Below are positions 25,849 through 36,615 of a stretch of 64,000 nt of DNA, piece after piece. Position 1 is the stretch's first letter, and every line of letters starts with the position of its first letter. The notes under the pieces are model-generated. The model had not been told where the DNA came from and searched no databases. It saw only the letters and a program-made list of their open reading frames with translations. The DNA is from Pseudomonas sp. SCA2728.1_7 (GTDB lineage Bacteria > Pseudomonadota > Gammaproteobacteria > Pseudomonadales > Pseudomonadaceae). The stretch is from assembly GCF_018138145.1 (NCBI RefSeq), contig NZ_CP073104.1, positions 3,844,001-3,908,000 of the forward strand. The letters run 5' to 3'. A program made the translations under genes and the position numbers.

Positions 25849-27432
25849 TTGAGCGAACTTCTCAACCGCCGCCTGGCTCTGCTCGGCGAGCGCGCTAACC
25901 TCTCTCTGCTCGAGCAGTGCCTGCACGGTATCGAACGTGAATGCCTGCGCGTGACCAGCGAAGGTCGCCTGGCGCAAACGCCGCACCCCGAAGCCTTGGG
26001 TTCCGCGCTGACCAACGAACAGATCACCACCGACTACTCCGAGTCGCTGCTGGAATTCATTACGCCTGCCCTGCCGGATCCGGCCGATACGCTGGCGAGC
26101 CTGGACAAGATTCATCGTTTTGCCTACAGCAAGCTCGGCAACGAGTACCTGTGGAGTCCATCGATGCCGTGCCCGTTGCCGGCCGAGGAAGATATCCCGA
26201 TTGCCTATTACGGCACCTCCAACATCGGTCAGCTCAAGTACGTCTACCGCAAGGGCCTGGCCCTGCGGTACGGCAAGACCATGCAGTGCATTGCCGGGAT
26301 CCACTACAACTTCTCCCTGCCGGAAAAGCTCTGGCCGCTGCTGCGCGAGACCGAAGGGTTTGTCGGCACCGATCGCGATTTTCAGTCGTTTTCCTACATC
26401 GCACTGATCCGCAATTTCCGTCGCTACAGCTGGCTGCTGATGTACCTGTTCGGTGCGTCGCCAGCGCTGGATGCCGGTTTCCTGCGTGGTCGTTCGCATC
26501 AGCTGGAACAGCTTGATCCGGACACCTTGTATCTGCCGTACGCGACCAGCCTGCGCATGAGTGACCTCGGTTACCAGAGCAACGCCCAGGCCGGTCTGAC
26601 GCCGTGCTACAACGATCTGGCGAGCTACACCGACAGCCTGCGCAAAGCCGTGGCCACGCCGTACGCGCCGTACGTTGAAGTCGGCACGCACAAGGATGGC
26701 GAGTGGGTGCAGCTCAACACCAACATCCTGCAGATCGAAAACGAGTACTACTCCAACATCCGCCCGAAACGCGTGACCTACACCGGCGAGCGGCCGATTC
26801 AGGCGCTGGTGGCCCGTGGCATTCAGTACGTTGAAGTGCGTTGCCTGGACATCAACCCGTTCCTGCCGATGGGCATCGATCTCACTGAATCACGCTTCCT
26901 CGACGCGTTTCTGCTGTACTGCGCGTTGAACGACAGCCCGTTGCTGACCAACACTTCGTGCGGCAACGCGACGTCGAACTTCCTCAGCGTGGTCAAGGAA
27001 GGTCGTCGTCCGGGTCTGCAATTGCAGCGTGACGGTGAATCGGTCGAGATGAAGACTTGGGCGGCCGAGCTGCTGGAACAGATTGCTCCATTGGCGGCGT
27101 TGCTGGATCAGAGCCATGGCGGCGATGCGCACAGCAAGGCGCTCGATGCGCAACTGGCCAAGGTCAGTGATCCGTCCCTGACGCCATCCGCACAGGTGTT
27201 GGCGGCGATGGCTGAGCACAAGGAAAGCTTTGCGCAGTTCTCCCTGCGTCAGAGCCAGGCGCATGCCGAGTTCTTCCGCAGCGAGCCATTGGCGGCGGAT
27301 GAGCAGGCGAAGTTTGAGGAGTTGGCACGTACTTCTTTGGCTGCGCAGGCTGAGCTGGAGCAGAACGAGGTTGGGGATTTTGATGTATTTGTCGGTTCGT
27401 ATCAGGCGAGTATTTTGGCGATCAGTAACTAA
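25849..27432 (+). CDS. gshA: Glutamate-cysteine ligase
   Basis: A 527-residue GshA of the proteobacterial type, the first and rate-limiting step of glutathione synthesis (gamma-glutamylcysteine from glutamate, cysteine and ATP). Typical blocks include [34 protein letters not shown] and [10 protein letters not shown]. The best start is TTG at 25849 (product begins with [12 protein letters not shown]) preceded by AAGGAA; a GTG at 25834 would add five residues. The gene consumes cysteine, linking to the sulfur-uptake genes that follow. Confidence 0.95.
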   Translation: MSELLNRRLALLGERANLSLLEQCLHGIERECLRVTSEGRLAQTPHPEALGSALTNEQITTDYSESLLEFITPALPDPADTLASLDKIHRFAYSKLGNEYLWSPSMPCPLPAEEDIPIAYYGTSNIGQLKYVYRKGLALRYGKTMQCIAGIHYNFSLPEKLWPLLRETEGFVGTDRDFQSFSYIALIRNFRRYSWLLMYLFGASPALDAGFLRGRSHQLEQLDPDTLYLPYATSLRMSDLGYQSNAQAGLTPCYNDLASYTDSLRKAVATPYAPYVEVGTHKDGEWVQLNTNILQIENEYYSNIRPKRVTYTGERPIQALVARGIQYVEVRCLDINPFLPMGIDLTESRFLDAFLLYCALNDSPLLTNTSCGNATSNFLSVVKEGRRPGLQLQRDGESVEMKTWAAELLEQIAPLAALLDQSHGGDAHSKALDAQLAKVSDPSLTPSAQVLAAMAEHKESFAQFSLRQSQAHAEFFRSEPLAADEQAKFEELARTSLAAQAELEQNEVGDFDVFVGSYQASILAISN

Positions 27433-27436
27433 AAGC

Positions 27437-27711
27437 CCCTCACCCTAACCCTCTCCCAGAGGGAGAGGGGACTGATCCAGGTGCTCATGAAAGTTACGCT
27501 GACGTGAAATACCGAGCCGAACTCAGGCCTTGAAAAGCACAGAGATCGGCTCCCTTTCCCCATCGCCCCCTTGGGGGAGAGGGGACTGACCGGGTTGTTG
27601 GTGCGAAGTACGCTGACGTGAAATACCGAGCCGAACTCAGGCCTTGAAAAGCACACAGATCGGCTCCCTTTCCCCCTCGCCCCCTTGGGGGAGAGGGCTG
27701 GGGTGAGGGGG
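27437..27711. repeat. MITE-like element 3, two-unit array (class B core)
   Basis: Two tandem near-identical units each containing GTACGCTGACGTGAAATACC (or a close variant), GAGCCGAACTCAGGCCTTG and CAGATCGGCTCCCTTTCC, framed by CCCTCACCC-type left and GGGTGAGGGG right ends. The same class B core occurs once at 5635. No gene is visible in the 445-bp gap it occupies before tauA. Confidence 0.82.
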
Positions 27712-27769
27712 CAAAGATCTAACGTCGAACGAATAAATCCGAAACGCCCACAAACTCCCCCCGCTCTTA

Positions 27770-27835
27770 GATTTTTCCGCTCATAAGCTCATTCGAAAAA
27801 GTTATTTATTTACCGATTCTTAGATCATTTAGTCT
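27770..27835 (+). promoter_or_regulatory. AT-rich tau promoter region
   Basis: An AT-rich block (CTCATAAGCTCATTCG, then AAAAAGTTATTTATTTACCG and TTCTTAGATCATTTAG) stands out from the GC-rich surroundings just upstream of tauA. Such TTATT-rich tracts are typical of CysB-activated sulfate-starvation promoters in Pseudomonas; the match is by character, not to a measured site. Confidence 0.4.
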
Positions 27836-27877
27836 CCTTTCACGCCGACGCTCGGTCGCCTGATATGGAGCTGTTCA

Positions 27878-28855
27878 ATGAAACTGAATTTCCCGCTTCG
27901 CCTGCTCGCCGTAGCCTCCTTGGCTGCCGCGAGTTTTCTGGCTCAGGCCGCCGACCTCACTGTCGCCTACCAAACCACCGTTGACCCGGCGAAAGTCGCC
28001 CAGGCTGACGGCGCTTACGAAAAAGCCACCAAAGCCGATATCGCCTGGCGCAAGTTCGACAACGGCGCCGACATCATTGCCGCCATCGCCTCCGGTGACG
28101 TGCAGATCGGCTACCTCGGCTCGAGTCCGCTGACCGCTGCGATCACCCGCAAAGTCCCGGTCGAAACCTTCCTCATCGCCACCCAGATCGGCGCTGCCGA
28201 AGCACTGGTCGCCCGTGACGGTTCCGGCATCAAGACTCCGCAAGATCTGATCGGCAAGAAAATCGCCGTGCCGTTCGTTTCCACCGGTCACTACAGCCTG
28301 CTCGCGGCGCTGAAGCACTGGAACATCGACCCATCGAAAGTCACCGTGCTCAACCTCGCCCCGCCAGCGATCATCGCCGCGTGGAAACGCGGTGACATCG
28401 ACGCCACTTACGTGTGGGATCCGGCGCTGGGCGTGGCCAAGGAAAACGGCAAAGTGCTGATCACCTCCGGCGAACTGGCCAAGTTCGGTGCACCGACCTT
28501 CGATGCGTGGATCGTGCGCAAAGACTTCGCCGAGAAGCACCCGGAAATCGTCACCGCGTTCGCCAAGGTCACCCTCGACGCCTACGCCGACTACCGCAAA
28601 GACCCGAAAGCCTGGCTCGCCAATCAGTCCAACGTCGACAAGCTGGTGAAACTTTCCGGCGCCAAGGCCAGCGACATTCCGCTGTTGCTGCAAGGCAACG
28701 TCTACCCGCTCGCGGCTGATCAGGTCGTCAGCCTCGGCGCGCCGACCACCAAAGCCATCACTGACACCGCCGCGTTCCTCAAGGAGCAAGGCAAGGTCGA
28801 AGCCGTTCTGCCGGACTACGCGCCGTACGTCAGCGCCAAATTCATCACCAACTGA
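27878..28855 (+). CDS. tauA: Taurine ABC transporter substrate-binding protein
   Basis: A 325-residue periplasmic protein with a signal peptide (cleavage near AQA-AD, residue 25). The mature part ([19 protein letters not shown] and [28 protein letters not shown]) matches TauA of the sulfonate/nitrate-type binding proteins. It captures taurine and perhaps other alkylsulfonates. First gene of tauABCD, with tauB 16 bp downstream. Confidence 0.95.
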   Translation: MKLNFPLRLLAVASLAAASFLAQAADLTVAYQTTVDPAKVAQADGAYEKATKADIAWRKFDNGADIIAAIASGDVQIGYLGSSPLTAAITRKVPVETFLIATQIGAAEALVARDGSGIKTPQDLIGKKIAVPFVSTGHYSLLAALKHWNIDPSKVTVLNLAPPAIIAAWKRGDIDATYVWDPALGVAKENGKVLITSGELAKFGAPTFDAWIVRKDFAEKHPEIVTAFAKVTLDAYADYRKDPKAWLANQSNVDKLVKLSGAKASDIPLLLQGNVYPLAADQVVSLGAPTTKAITDTAAFLKEQGKVEAVLPDYAPYVSAKFITN

Positions 28856-28871
28856 TCGGGAGTTAACTGCG

Positions 28872-29666
28872 ATGGCCTTGCTACAGCTGGAGCGCATCAG
28901 CGCACAGTACCCGGGCAGCCCCGAGCCGGTGCTGGCGGATATTTCTCTGACCTTGGGGCCCCAGCAATTGCTGGTCGCCCTCGGCCCGTCCGGCAGTGGC
29001 AAGACTTCGCTGTTGAACCTGATTGCCGGTTTCGTCGAACCGAGTGCCGGGCGCATCACCCTCGACGGCGTACCGGTCAAAGGCCCGAGCGCCGAACGTG
29101 GCGTGGTGTTCCAGGACGATGCTTTGCTGCCCTGGCAGGATGTATTGGCCAATGTCGCGTTCGGTCTGGAACTGGCCGGTGTTGCCAAAGACAAACGCGA
29201 AAAAATCGCCCGGGAAATGCTCGCGCTGGTTGATCTCTCTGGTTTCGAAAACCGTCGTATCTGGCAACTCTCCGGTGGCCAGAAACAGCGCGTCGGCCTC
29301 GCCCGCGCGCTCGCCGCTGACCCGCGCGTGTTGCTGATGGACGAACCCTTCGGCGCCCTCGACGCGTTCACCCGCGAACAGATGCAGGAGCTGTTGCTGC
29401 AAGTCTGGCAGCGCACGGCCAAGCCGGTTTTCCTGATTACCCATGACATTGAAGAAGCGGTGTTCCTCGCCACTGACCTGATTCTGCTCGCGCCGAATCC
29501 GGGGCAGATCGTTGAGCGCCTGCATCTAGACTTCGGTCAGCGTTATGCCGCCGGCGAATCCGCCCGCGCGATCAAATCCGATCCGCGTTTTATCGAAACC
29601 CGCGAACACGTATTGAGCAAAGTGTTCTCACAACGCAGCGCCGGGCAACGGCAGGAGCGCGCATGA
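28872..29666 (+). CDS. tauB: Taurine ABC transporter ATPase
   Basis: A 264-residue ABC ATPase. Walker [11 protein letters not shown]-loop [14 protein letters not shown], signature [15 protein letters not shown] and Walker [14 protein letters not shown] followed by the H-loop THDIEEA are intact. The nitrate/taurine-type sequence and operon position assign it to taurine import. Its stop overlaps the tauC start by 4 bp. Confidence 0.95.
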   Translation: MALLQLERISAQYPGSPEPVLADISLTLGPQQLLVALGPSGSGKTSLLNLIAGFVEPSAGRITLDGVPVKGPSAERGVVFQDDALLPWQDVLANVAFGLELAGVAKDKREKIAREMLALVDLSGFENRRIWQLSGGQKQRVGLARALAADPRVLLMDEPFGALDAFTREQMQELLLQVWQRTAKPVFLITHDIEEAVFLATDLILLAPNPGQIVERLHLDFGQRYAAGESARAIKSDPRFIETREHVLSKVFSQRSAGQRQERA

Positions 29667-30502
29667 GCAGTTACGACGTTTCCTCGGCTGCGGTAAAACC
29701 GGTCAGCGCATCGGCGGCGATTCCCGTACGCCGCAGCCTTAGCACACGCTGGATCAGCTTGCTGACGCTGTTCGCTTTGTTGGCCATCTGGTGGGCGGTC
29801 ACCGCCACCGGATTGATCGAGCCGCTGTTCCTGCCGCCACCCTCCGCCGTGCTGCAAAAAGGCTGGTTGCTGGCGACTACCGGGTACATGGATTCGACGC
29901 TGTGGCAGCACCTCGGCGCAAGCCTGAGCCGCATCGGTCTGGGCCTCGTTTTTGCGATTCTGACCGCTGTGCCGGTGGGCATTGCCATCGGCGCCAACCG
30001 CATCGCCCGTGGCGTGCTCGATCCGCTGATCGAGTTCTACCGCCCTATTCCACCGCTGGCTTATCTGCCGTTGATCGTGATCTGGTGCGGCATCGGTGAG
30101 TTGTCGAAAGTGCTGCTGATTTATCTGGCGATTTTCGCGCCGATTGCCATTGCTACCGCTACCGGCGTGCGCACAGTTGATCCAGCGAAATTGCGTGCCG
30201 CGCAGTCGCTGGGCGCGACTCGCGTGCAGCTGATTCGTCATGTGATTTTGCCGAGCGCGTTGCCGGACATTCTCACGGGCGTGCGCATTGGTCTGGGGGT
30301 GGGTTGGTCGACATTGGTCGCGGCGGAATTGATCGCCGCCACCAGTGGCTTGGGCTTCATGGTGCAGTCGGCCGCGCAATTCCTGGTCACCGACGTGGTG
30401 GTGCTAGGGATTCTGATCATCGCCCTGATCGCCTTCGCCATGGAAATGGGCCTGCGCGCCCTGCAGCGCAAACTGGTGCCGTGGCACGGCCAGGCCCACT
30501 GA
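29663..30502 (+). CDS. tauC: Taurine ABC transporter permease
   Basis: A 279-residue inner-membrane permease with about six hydrophobic segments and the EAA-type loop ([26 protein letters not shown]) that contacts the ATPase. It is the SsuC/TauC type. The Ala/Val-rich N-terminal tail before the first helix is usual. A REP-variant pair separates it from tauD. Confidence 0.94.
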   Translation: MSSYDVSSAAVKPVSASAAIPVRRSLSTRWISLLTLFALLAIWWAVTATGLIEPLFLPPPSAVLQKGWLLATTGYMDSTLWQHLGASLSRIGLGLVFAILTAVPVGIAIGANRIARGVLDPLIEFYRPIPPLAYLPLIVIWCGIGELSKVLLIYLAIFAPIAIATATGVRTVDPAKLRAAQSLGATRVQLIRHVILPSALPDILTGVRIGLGVGWSTLVAAELIAATSGLGFMVQSAAQFLVTDVVVLGILIIALIAFAMEMGLRALQRKLVPWHGQAH

Positions 30503-30522
30503 CAACTTTCATATGAACCCCC

Positions 30523-30612
30523 TGTAGGAATGAGCCTGCTCGCGATTGCGGTGTGTCATTCACCACAGCATTGACTGCCAGTCTGCAATCGCGAGCAGGC
30601 TCACTCCTACAA
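30523..30612. repeat. REPIN, AGGAATGAG/CTCACTCCT variant
   Basis: TGTAGGAATGAGCCTGCTCG and CGAGCAGGCTCACTCCTACA form an inverted pair. The GGGAGCGAG segment is replaced by GGAATGAG or GGAGTGAG, a subtype also seen at 51419. It sits inside the tau operon between tauC and tauD. Confidence 0.85.
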
Positions 30613-30644
30613 AAGCTTGAACCCCGAATTCGAAGAGAAAGACC

Positions 30645-31487
30645 ATGAGCAGCCTCAACATCACCCCATTAAGCTCAGCCCTCGGCGCACAGATCAGCGG
30701 CGTCGACATCAGCCAGCCGCTGAGTCTGGAACACCGCGACGCCATCGAGCAGGCGCTGCTCAAATATCAAGTGCTGTTCTTCCGCAACCAGCCAATCGAG
30801 CCGTCACAACAGGCTCGTTTCGCCGCTTACTTCGGCGACCTGCACATTCACCCGATCTACCCGAACGTGCCGGAACAACCGGAAGTGCTGATCCTCGACA
30901 CCGCCGTCACCGACGTGCGTGACAACGCGATCTGGCACACCGACGTGACCTTCCTGCCGACCCCGGCGATGGGCGCGGTGCTCAGCGCCAAGTTGCTGCC
31001 GGAGTTTGGTGGCGACACGTTGTGGGCCAGCGGCATTGCTGCGTATGAAGCGCTGTCGGCGCCGCTGAAAGGCTTGCTCGAAGGGCTGACCGCGACTCAC
31101 GATTTCACCCGCTCGTTTCCGCTGGAGCGCTATGGCAACACGCCTGAAGCATTGGCGCAGTGGGAAGAGGCACGACGCAAGAATCCACCGCTGTCGCACC
31201 CGGTGATTCGTACGCACCCGGTCAGCGGGCGGCGGTCATTGTTCGTCAATGAAGGCTTCACGTCGAAGATCAATGAGCTGTCGGAAACCGAGAGCGAAGC
31301 GATTCTGAAGTTTCTGTTCGCCCATGCGACGCGGCCGGAATTCACCATTCGCTGGCGTTGGCAGCAGGACGATATTGCGTTCTGGGATAACCGCGTGACG
31401 CAGCATTACGCGGTAGATGACTACCGACCGGAGCGGCGGGTGATGCAGCGGGCGACGGTGTTGGGGGATGTGCCGTTTTTTCGTTGA
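30645..31487 (+). CDS. tauD: Taurine dioxygenase
   Basis: A 280-residue Fe(II)/2-oxoglutarate-dependent dioxygenase that splits taurine into aminoacetaldehyde and sulfite. The metal triad is His98 and Asp100 (WHTDVTFLP) with His254 (VTQHYAVDD), and Arg265/Arg269 in [12 protein letters not shown] fit the 2-oxoglutarate-binding position. It completes tauABCD; the REPIN between tauC and tauD may lower its expression relative to the transporter. Confidence 0.95.
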   Translation: MSSLNITPLSSALGAQISGVDISQPLSLEHRDAIEQALLKYQVLFFRNQPIEPSQQARFAAYFGDLHIHPIYPNVPEQPEVLILDTAVTDVRDNAIWHTDVTFLPTPAMGAVLSAKLLPEFGGDTLWASGIAAYEALSAPLKGLLEGLTATHDFTRSFPLERYGNTPEALAQWEEARRKNPPLSHPVIRTHPVSGRRSLFVNEGFTSKINELSETESEAILKFLFAHATRPEFTIRWRWQQDDIAFWDNRVTQHYAVDDYRPERRVMQRATVLGDVPFFR

Positions 31488-31506
31488 GCCGTTTTACAGC
31501 CAAAAG

Positions 31507-31685
31507 CCCCTCACCCTAACCCTCTCCCCGAGGGAGAGGGGACTGATTGGGGGATGCTTCAGAGGTACGCCGACCTGATATTGCTTTGCTGAATCCATAA
31601 TCGACTCGGTATTTCAGGTCGATGTATGGCGCAAGACAACTCGGTCGGCTCCCTCTCCCTCCGGGAGAGGGCTGGGGTGAGGGGG
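31507..31685. repeat. MITE-like element 4 (class A core)
   Basis: A single unit with ends CCCCTCACCCTAACCCTCTC and GGGAGAGGGCTGGGGTGAGG and a class A core (ACGCCGACCTGATATTGC, ATCCATAATCGACTCGG, CAGGTCGATGTATGGCGC). It lies between the convergent tauD and aldo/keto reductase genes. Confidence 0.82.
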
Positions 31686-31715
31686 GTGGATCTTGCTGAC
31701 CCAACCCGACCTTCA

Positions 31716-32753
31716 TTACTCCGCCGTCGAAGGCCTCTCCCAAAGATTGATCCCGCCCTCTTGAGCAAACCGGTCAATCTCCGCCAGCTCCTCAGCACTA
31801 AAGCTCAGATTCTTCAACGCCCCAACGTTCTCGATAATCTGCTCCGGCCGGCTCGCACCAATCAGTGCCGAGGTCACCCGCGGATCGCGCAGCGTCCACG
31901 CCAGCGCCAGTTGCGCCAGGCTCTGACCGCGACGCTTGGCAATTTCATTCAACGCCCGCACATGAGCAATGTTGGCCTCGGACAAGTGCGAAGCCTGCAA
32001 CGAACCACCGCCAGGACGATTGACCCGCGCATCCGCCGGCACGCCGTTGAGGTATTTGTCGGTGAGCAGACCTTGCGCCAGCGGCGTGAAAGCGATCACG
32101 CCCGTGCCGAGTTCATCGGTGGTATCCAGCAGATCTTTTTCCACCCAACGATTGAGCAGGTTGTAGGCCGGTTGATGGATCAACAACGGCACTTTCCACT
32201 CTTTCAACAGCGAAGCGATCTCGCGGGTTTTCACCCCGGAATACGACGAGATACCGATGTACAACGCCTTGCCCTGTTGCACGGCGGTGGCGAGGGCGCT
32301 GGCGGTTTCTTCCAGCGGGGTGTCCGGGTCGAAGCGGTGCGAATAGAAGATATCCACATAGTCGAGCCCCAGGCGTTGCAGGCTCTGGTCGAGGCTGGCC
32401 AACACGTATTTGCGCGAGCCACCGCCCTGACCGTAAGGGCCGGGCCACATGTCCCAACCGGCCTTGCTGGAGATGATCAGTTCATCGCGGTACTGCTTGA
32501 AGTCTTCGCGCAGCAGACGGCCGAAATTGATCTCGGCACTGCCGTACGGCGGGCCGTAGTTGTTGGCCAGGTCGAAGTGGTTGATGCCCAGATCGAACGC
32601 GGTGCGCAGCAAGGCGCGCTGGGTGTCGATCGGCGTGCTGTCACCGAAGTTGTGCCACAGGCCCAGCGACAGCGCCGGCAGCACCAGACCGCTGCGCCCG
32701 ACGCGGCGGTAAGGGATGGAGTCGTAGCGGTTTTCGGCAGCGGTGTAAGTCAT
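31716..32753 (-). CDS. Aldo/keto reductase, YghZ-type
   Basis: A 345-residue NADPH-dependent aldo/keto reductase of the YghZ (L-glyceraldehyde 3-phosphate reductase-like) group. The catalytic tetrad region is visible: FDLGINHFDLANNYGPPYGSAE (Asp, Tyr), SSKAG (Lys) and YSHRFDP (His), with the C-terminal GASRPEQI nucleotide-binding motif. ATG at 32753 has GAGAGGA ahead; the reading up to 32816 runs into a REPIN. The substrate is unknown, though the neighbouring sulfur genes make an aldehyde product of organosulfur breakdown possible. Confidence 0.88.
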   Translation of the reverse strand: MTYTAAENRYDSIPYRRVGRSGLVLPALSLGLWHNFGDSTPIDTQRALLRTAFDLGINHFDLANNYGPPYGSAEINFGRLLREDFKQYRDELIISSKAGWDMWPGPYGQGGGSRKYVLASLDQSLQRLGLDYVDIFYSHRFDPDTPLEETASALATAVQQGKALYIGISSYSGVKTREIASLLKEWKVPLLIHQPAYNLLNRWVEKDLLDTTDELGTGVIAFTPLAQGLLTDKYLNGVPADARVNRPGGGSLQASHLSEANIAHVRALNEIAKRRGQSLAQLALAWTLRDPRVTSALIGASRPEQIIENVGALKNLSFSAEELAEIDRFAQEGGINLWERPSTAE

Positions 32754-32793
32754 CGAATCCTCTCTTGTCTGTCTTGAAATGGGTGTCGACTGC

Positions 32794-32858
32794 TTCGCGA
32801 GCACGCTCGCTCCCACCTTTGGAATGCATTTCCCTGTGGGAGCGAGTCTGCTCGCGAA
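32794..32858. repeat. REPIN between reductase and monooxygenase genes
   Basis: Inverted REP pair (TTCGCGAGCACGCTCGCTCC and GTGGGAGCGAGTCTGCTCGC) about 20 bp apart, between two leftward genes. Confidence 0.88.
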
Positions 32859-32863
32859 GGGTG

Positions 32864-34183
32864 TTACACAAATCGATTGCCGGGTCGAGCCAGGCCAAGG
32901 TTCTCGCGCAACGTCCGGCCTTCGTATTCAGTTCTGAACAACCCACGCCGTTGCAGTTCCGGGACCACGCCATTGGCGAAGTCTTCGAGCCCGCCGGGCA
33001 AGTGCGGCACCAGCACGTTGAAACCGTCCGCCGCGCCCTGTTCGAACCATTCCTGCAAGCGATCAGCGATCTGCTCGGGCGTACCGACCAGGCTGTAATG
33101 CCCGCGCCCGCCAGCAATCTTGCGACCCAATTGCGCAAGGCTCAGGTTCTCCCGCCCTGCCAATTCCGTCAGCAATTTCTGCCGGCTCTGCTGACCGCTT
33201 TCCGTCAGCGGTAGCTCAGGCAACGGCCCATCCAGCGGGTACTTCGACAAATCGAAGTTGCCCAGCATACGCCCAAGCAAGGCGACGCCAACCTCGGGTT
33301 CGACTAATTGCTGAAACGTTTCACACTTTTCCTGCGCCTCGGCTTCGGTGCCGCCGACGACGACAAAAACTCCGGGCATGATTTTCAACGAATCGGCGCT
33401 GCGCCCGTACTTGGGCAAGCGTCCTTTGAGGTCGGCGTAAAACGCCTGGGCACTGGCCAGGGAAGTCTGCGCGGTGAATACCACTTCAGCCGTCTGCGCC
33501 GCCAACTCGCGTCCGGTTTCCGAAGAGCCGGCCTGAACAATCACCGGTTGCCCCTGCGGCGAGCGCGCGACGTTCAGTGGGCCTTTGACCCGGAAGTGCT
33601 CGCCGACGTGGTCCAACACGTGCAGCTTTGCAGGGTCGTAATACGCCCCGCTGGCCTTGTCGCGCGCAAACGCATCATCCTCCCAACTGTCCCAAAGCCC
33701 GGTGACCACCTGATGAAATTCCCGAGCGCGGCTGTAGCGTTCGGCGTGACCGATGTGTTCGTCTCGCCCGAAATTCAGCGCCTCAGCGGCGTTGTCCGAG
33801 GTCACCAGATTCCACCCCGCGCGCCCACCCGAGAGATGATCGAGCGAAGCGAATTTGCGCGCCACGTGATACGGTTCGTTGTAACTGGTGGTCGCCGTGG
33901 CGATCAGGCCGATGTGCTCGGTCACCGCACTCAGCGCCGAGAGCAGTGTCAGCGGTTCGAAGTGATCAGAGCGCGCCATGCGGCTGGCGATGTCCTGAGT
34001 CGGCGCGGCGACGCTGTCAGCGACAAACAACGCATCGAACTTCGCCGCCTCGGCAATCTGCGCCAGCCGCTTGTAATGGGCGAAATCCAGTCCCGCATTC
34101 GCCGGTACATCCGGATGACGCCACGCCGCCACGTGGTGCCCGGTGGCCATAAGGAACGCGCCGAGTTTCAACTGTCTGCTCAT
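32864..34183 (-). CDS. LLM flavin-dependent monooxygenase, NtaA/SnaA/DszA type
   Basis: A 439-residue FMNH2-dependent monooxygenase of the bacterial luciferase-like group. The segment ARKFASLDHLSGGRAGWNLVTSDN is the NtaA/SnaA/DszA signature, and the flavin-phosphate region QAGSSETGRELAAQ is present. It would oxidise a C-S or C-N bond of an imported compound with a separate flavin reductase. ATG at 34183 lies one base past the TonB-receptor stop, so the two are one transcription unit. An open frame up to 34378 is a shadow inside the receptor gene. Confidence 0.88.
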   Translation of the reverse strand: MSRQLKLGAFLMATGHHVAAWRHPDVPANAGLDFAHYKRLAQIAEAAKFDALFVADSVAAPTQDIASRMARSDHFEPLTLLSALSAVTEHIGLIATATTSYNEPYHVARKFASLDHLSGGRAGWNLVTSDNAAEALNFGRDEHIGHAERYSRAREFHQVVTGLWDSWEDDAFARDKASGAYYDPAKLHVLDHVGEHFRVKGPLNVARSPQGQPVIVQAGSSETGRELAAQTAEVVFTAQTSLASAQAFYADLKGRLPKYGRSADSLKIMPGVFVVVGGTEAEAQEKCETFQQLVEPEVGVALLGRMLGNFDLSKYPLDGPLPELPLTESGQQSRQKLLTELAGRENLSLAQLGRKIAGGRGHYSLVGTPEQIADRLQEWFEQGAADGFNVLVPHLPGGLEDFANGVVPELQRRGLFRTEYEGRTLRENLGLARPGNRFV

Positions 34184-34184
34184 C

Positions 34185-36410
34185 TCAGAAATCCTTGCGC
34201 AGTTGCACGCCGAAGTAGCGCTCGTCATCCCGTGGCACGGCGCGATAGATGTAATTGCCACCGCTGGCCAGCAACGGCGAATAGGATTTGTCGGTAAGGT
34301 TCTTGCCCAGCAGCGCCACGCGCCAGCCATTGCTGTAATCGGCCAGCGCGACGCTAGCGTTCCACAGGCCGTAGGCACCCTGCTTGGTGTCGGCGTTCTG
34401 GCTGATGTCGTACTGCACTTCGCTCTGCCAGCTGTAGTCGGTGCCCAGTTCGATATCCAGACCGTTATCCAGCGGGATGCTGTAGTCGGCGCGCACGTAG
34501 CTTTTCCAGTCAGGACTGAACGGCAGCGGTTTGCCGTTGACGTTGCACGACGCCGCCGCGCCCGCCGGGCAGGCGAATTCGTCGATCCGTGCGCGGGTGT
34601 AGGCCAGTGCGCCGGACAGTTTCAGTTGCTGGGTCGCTTGCAAGGCGTAATCGAGTTCGACACCTTCGGTGCTGACGCTGCCAGCGTTGATCAAACGCGT
34701 CACCACTTGCCCGGCGACGGTGTCGAAGAAGTTCGCCTGATAGTTGTCGTAATCGCTGTGGAACACCGCGAGGTTGGTGGTCAGGCGATTGTTCCAGGAA
34801 GTGGCTTTGATGCCCGCTTCCCAGGTGTTCGAGGTCTCCGGCTTGAGTGCTTCGGTGTCGCGCGGCTGCATGTTGAAGAACACGTTGTAGGCCGGGCCTT
34901 TGTAGCCGCGCGAGTAGGTCAGGTAAGTGGTGACCGTATCGCTCAAGTCGTATTGCACACCGAGGCGGCCGGACCAGCCGTCTTCGTCCACCGAACCGGA
35001 ACTGCTGGTCGCCGGTTGGATGCCGCTGACGGTGGTCGCCGAAGTCGAGACGCGGCGGTGATCGTATTCGAGATCATCGTGGGTGTAGCGCAGGCCGGCG
35101 ATGCCGCGAAAGTCCGAGGTGAAGTTCAGCGTGCTCTCACCGAACACCGCATAGCTGTCGCTGGTGGTGCTGTAATCGGCGACACCACGGTCGGTGCGCG
35201 TGGTCGTTGTCAGCGTGCGCTGATAGGTCTCGTCGTCCTTGCCGTGCATGTAGAACAGGCCGCCGACGTATTCGAGGAATTCACCCTTCGGCGAGGCCAA
35301 ACGCAGCTCTTGCGAATATTGATCGAAGGCCAGATCGCCCTTGTCCGCCGTGCCGGGGAACGCCGCCGTCACCGTACCGAGACGGTCGCCGTCCTGATAC
35401 TGCGTATTGTCCCAGCCACGCCACGCGGTAATCGACGTCAGGGTGTAATCGCCCAGTTGCCAGTCGAGCTGGCCGGACAGACCTTTGTTGGTGTCTTCGA
35501 CATGGGAGCGGGTGTCGGTGTTGATGTCGCGGTTGTGGCTGCTCGCATTGACCGGGCTCAGCGCATTGGCGAAGGCCGGGGTCAGCGATTTACTGACAAC
35601 GCCGTTGGGGCCGTCGTCGTGGGACTGCATGTAGTCGGCAATCAGGGTGAAAGTGACGTCGTCATTCGGCGTGAATTCGAGTTTGCCGCGCACGCCGCGA
35701 TGGTTGTAGCCGTTGACCTCCTGGCCGTTGTGCTGGTTGTCGACGTTGCCGTCGTAGGTGCCGAACAGCGTGCTGATCGAGCCTTTCAACGTATCCGGAA
35801 TCAGGCTGCCGCCAATGCCGAAACGGGTACGACTTTCGTTACCGCTGTAGTACGACTGATCGATGTAGCCGTGGGTCTCGGCGGTCGGTGCTTTGCTGGT
35901 GATGTTGAGTACACCGGCCGAGGCGTTTTTGCCAAACAGCGTGCCTTGCGGCCCGCGCAATACTTCGACGCGTTCCAGATCCAGTAAGTCGAGAGTGGAT
36001 TGGCCAGGACGTGCGTAGACCACACCATCGATCACCGTCGCCACGGTCGGTTCGACGCCCGGCGAGGTGGAAATCGTGCCGACGCCGCGCACGAACAACG
36101 AGGTGTCCTTGTTCGATGCGCCGGTGCGAAAGTTCAGCGATGGCACCTGCTGAACAATGCTCGCCACGCCGTTGCGGTTATCCCGTTCGAGCTGCTCGCC
36201 GTCGATCACCGACACCGCGACCGGCACTTTTTGTAGCGACTCCTCGCGGCGGGTGGCGGTGACGGTCACCGATTTGAGTGTTGGCTCCTGATCACTGCTC
36301 TCGGCAGCGAATGCGTTAGGCAGCGGCAGTGCCGCCAACCCCGTGAATAACCAGCCCGCCGCACGGATCGATTGCGTCAGTGTGTGTGTCGCCCCAGGAA
36401 TGTTGTGCAT
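34185..36410 (-). CDS. TonB-dependent outer-membrane receptor
   Basis: A 741-residue TonB-dependent receptor. It has a signal peptide (TGLAALPLPNAFA-AE), a TonB-box-like SVTVTATRREESLQ, a plug domain (VPVAVSVIDGEQLERDN, then QQVPSLNFRTGA and DTSLFVRGVGTIS) and a long beta-barrel ending in the terminal Phe (GVQLRKDF). The translational coupling to a sulfur-type LLM monooxygenase, rather than to siderophore genes, suggests it imports an organosulfur ligand, not iron. ATG at 36410 (MHNIPGATH) heads the signal peptide; the frame above it has no fit. Confidence 0.9.
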   Translation of the reverse strand: MHNIPGATHTLTQSIRAAGWLFTGLAALPLPNAFAAESSDQEPTLKSVTVTATRREESLQKVPVAVSVIDGEQLERDNRNGVASIVQQVPSLNFRTGASNKDTSLFVRGVGTISTSPGVEPTVATVIDGVVYARPGQSTLDLLDLERVEVLRGPQGTLFGKNASAGVLNITSKAPTAETHGYIDQSYYSGNESRTRFGIGGSLIPDTLKGSISTLFGTYDGNVDNQHNGQEVNGYNHRGVRGKLEFTPNDDVTFTLIADYMQSHDDGPNGVVSKSLTPAFANALSPVNASSHNRDINTDTRSHVEDTNKGLSGQLDWQLGDYTLTSITAWRGWDNTQYQDGDRLGTVTAAFPGTADKGDLAFDQYSQELRLASPKGEFLEYVGGLFYMHGKDDETYQRTLTTTTRTDRGVADYSTTSDSYAVFGESTLNFTSDFRGIAGLRYTHDDLEYDHRRVSTSATTVSGIQPATSSSGSVDEDGWSGRLGVQYDLSDTVTTYLTYSRGYKGPAYNVFFNMQPRDTEALKPETSNTWEAGIKATSWNNRLTTNLAVFHSDYDNYQANFFDTVAGQVVTRLINAGSVSTEGVELDYALQATQQLKLSGALAYTRARIDEFACPAGAAASCNVNGKPLPFSPDWKSYVRADYSIPLDNGLDIELGTDYSWQSEVQYDISQNADTKQGAYGLWNASVALADYSNGWRVALLGKNLTDKSYSPLLASGGNYIYRAVPRDDERYFGVQLRKDF

Positions 36411-36615
36411 GTTTGCCCACTCGAAATTGGCCCTTAACCGCTGCCGTTCTGCGACGACAGCGCCTGAATCGGTGTCTTGGGCATTCGCTCGAGCGAGTAG
36501 CAGACAGCGCGCTTTGTTAGCGCTACCATCGACAGTATTGGCAAGCTGCACATAGAGCGTCCAATACTGAAAAATTACTTTTATATGCGATTTGGTTTTT
36601 AAGAAGGATCGAGCC
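36411..36615. promoter_or_regulatory. Divergent receptor/LacI promoter region
   Basis: A 205-bp gap between the divergent TonB-receptor and LacI genes. The sequence AAAAATTACTTTTATATGCG (36570-36589) is markedly AT-rich and could hold promoter elements for the regulator. I see no clear LacI-type palindromic operator; a regulator site here is expected but not proven. Confidence 0.35.

Noticed and set aside
27437..27711. Tandem repeat resembling a two-unit CRISPR array
   Set aside because: Units are ~130 bp with palindromic ends and no unique spacers; they belong to the MITE-like family.
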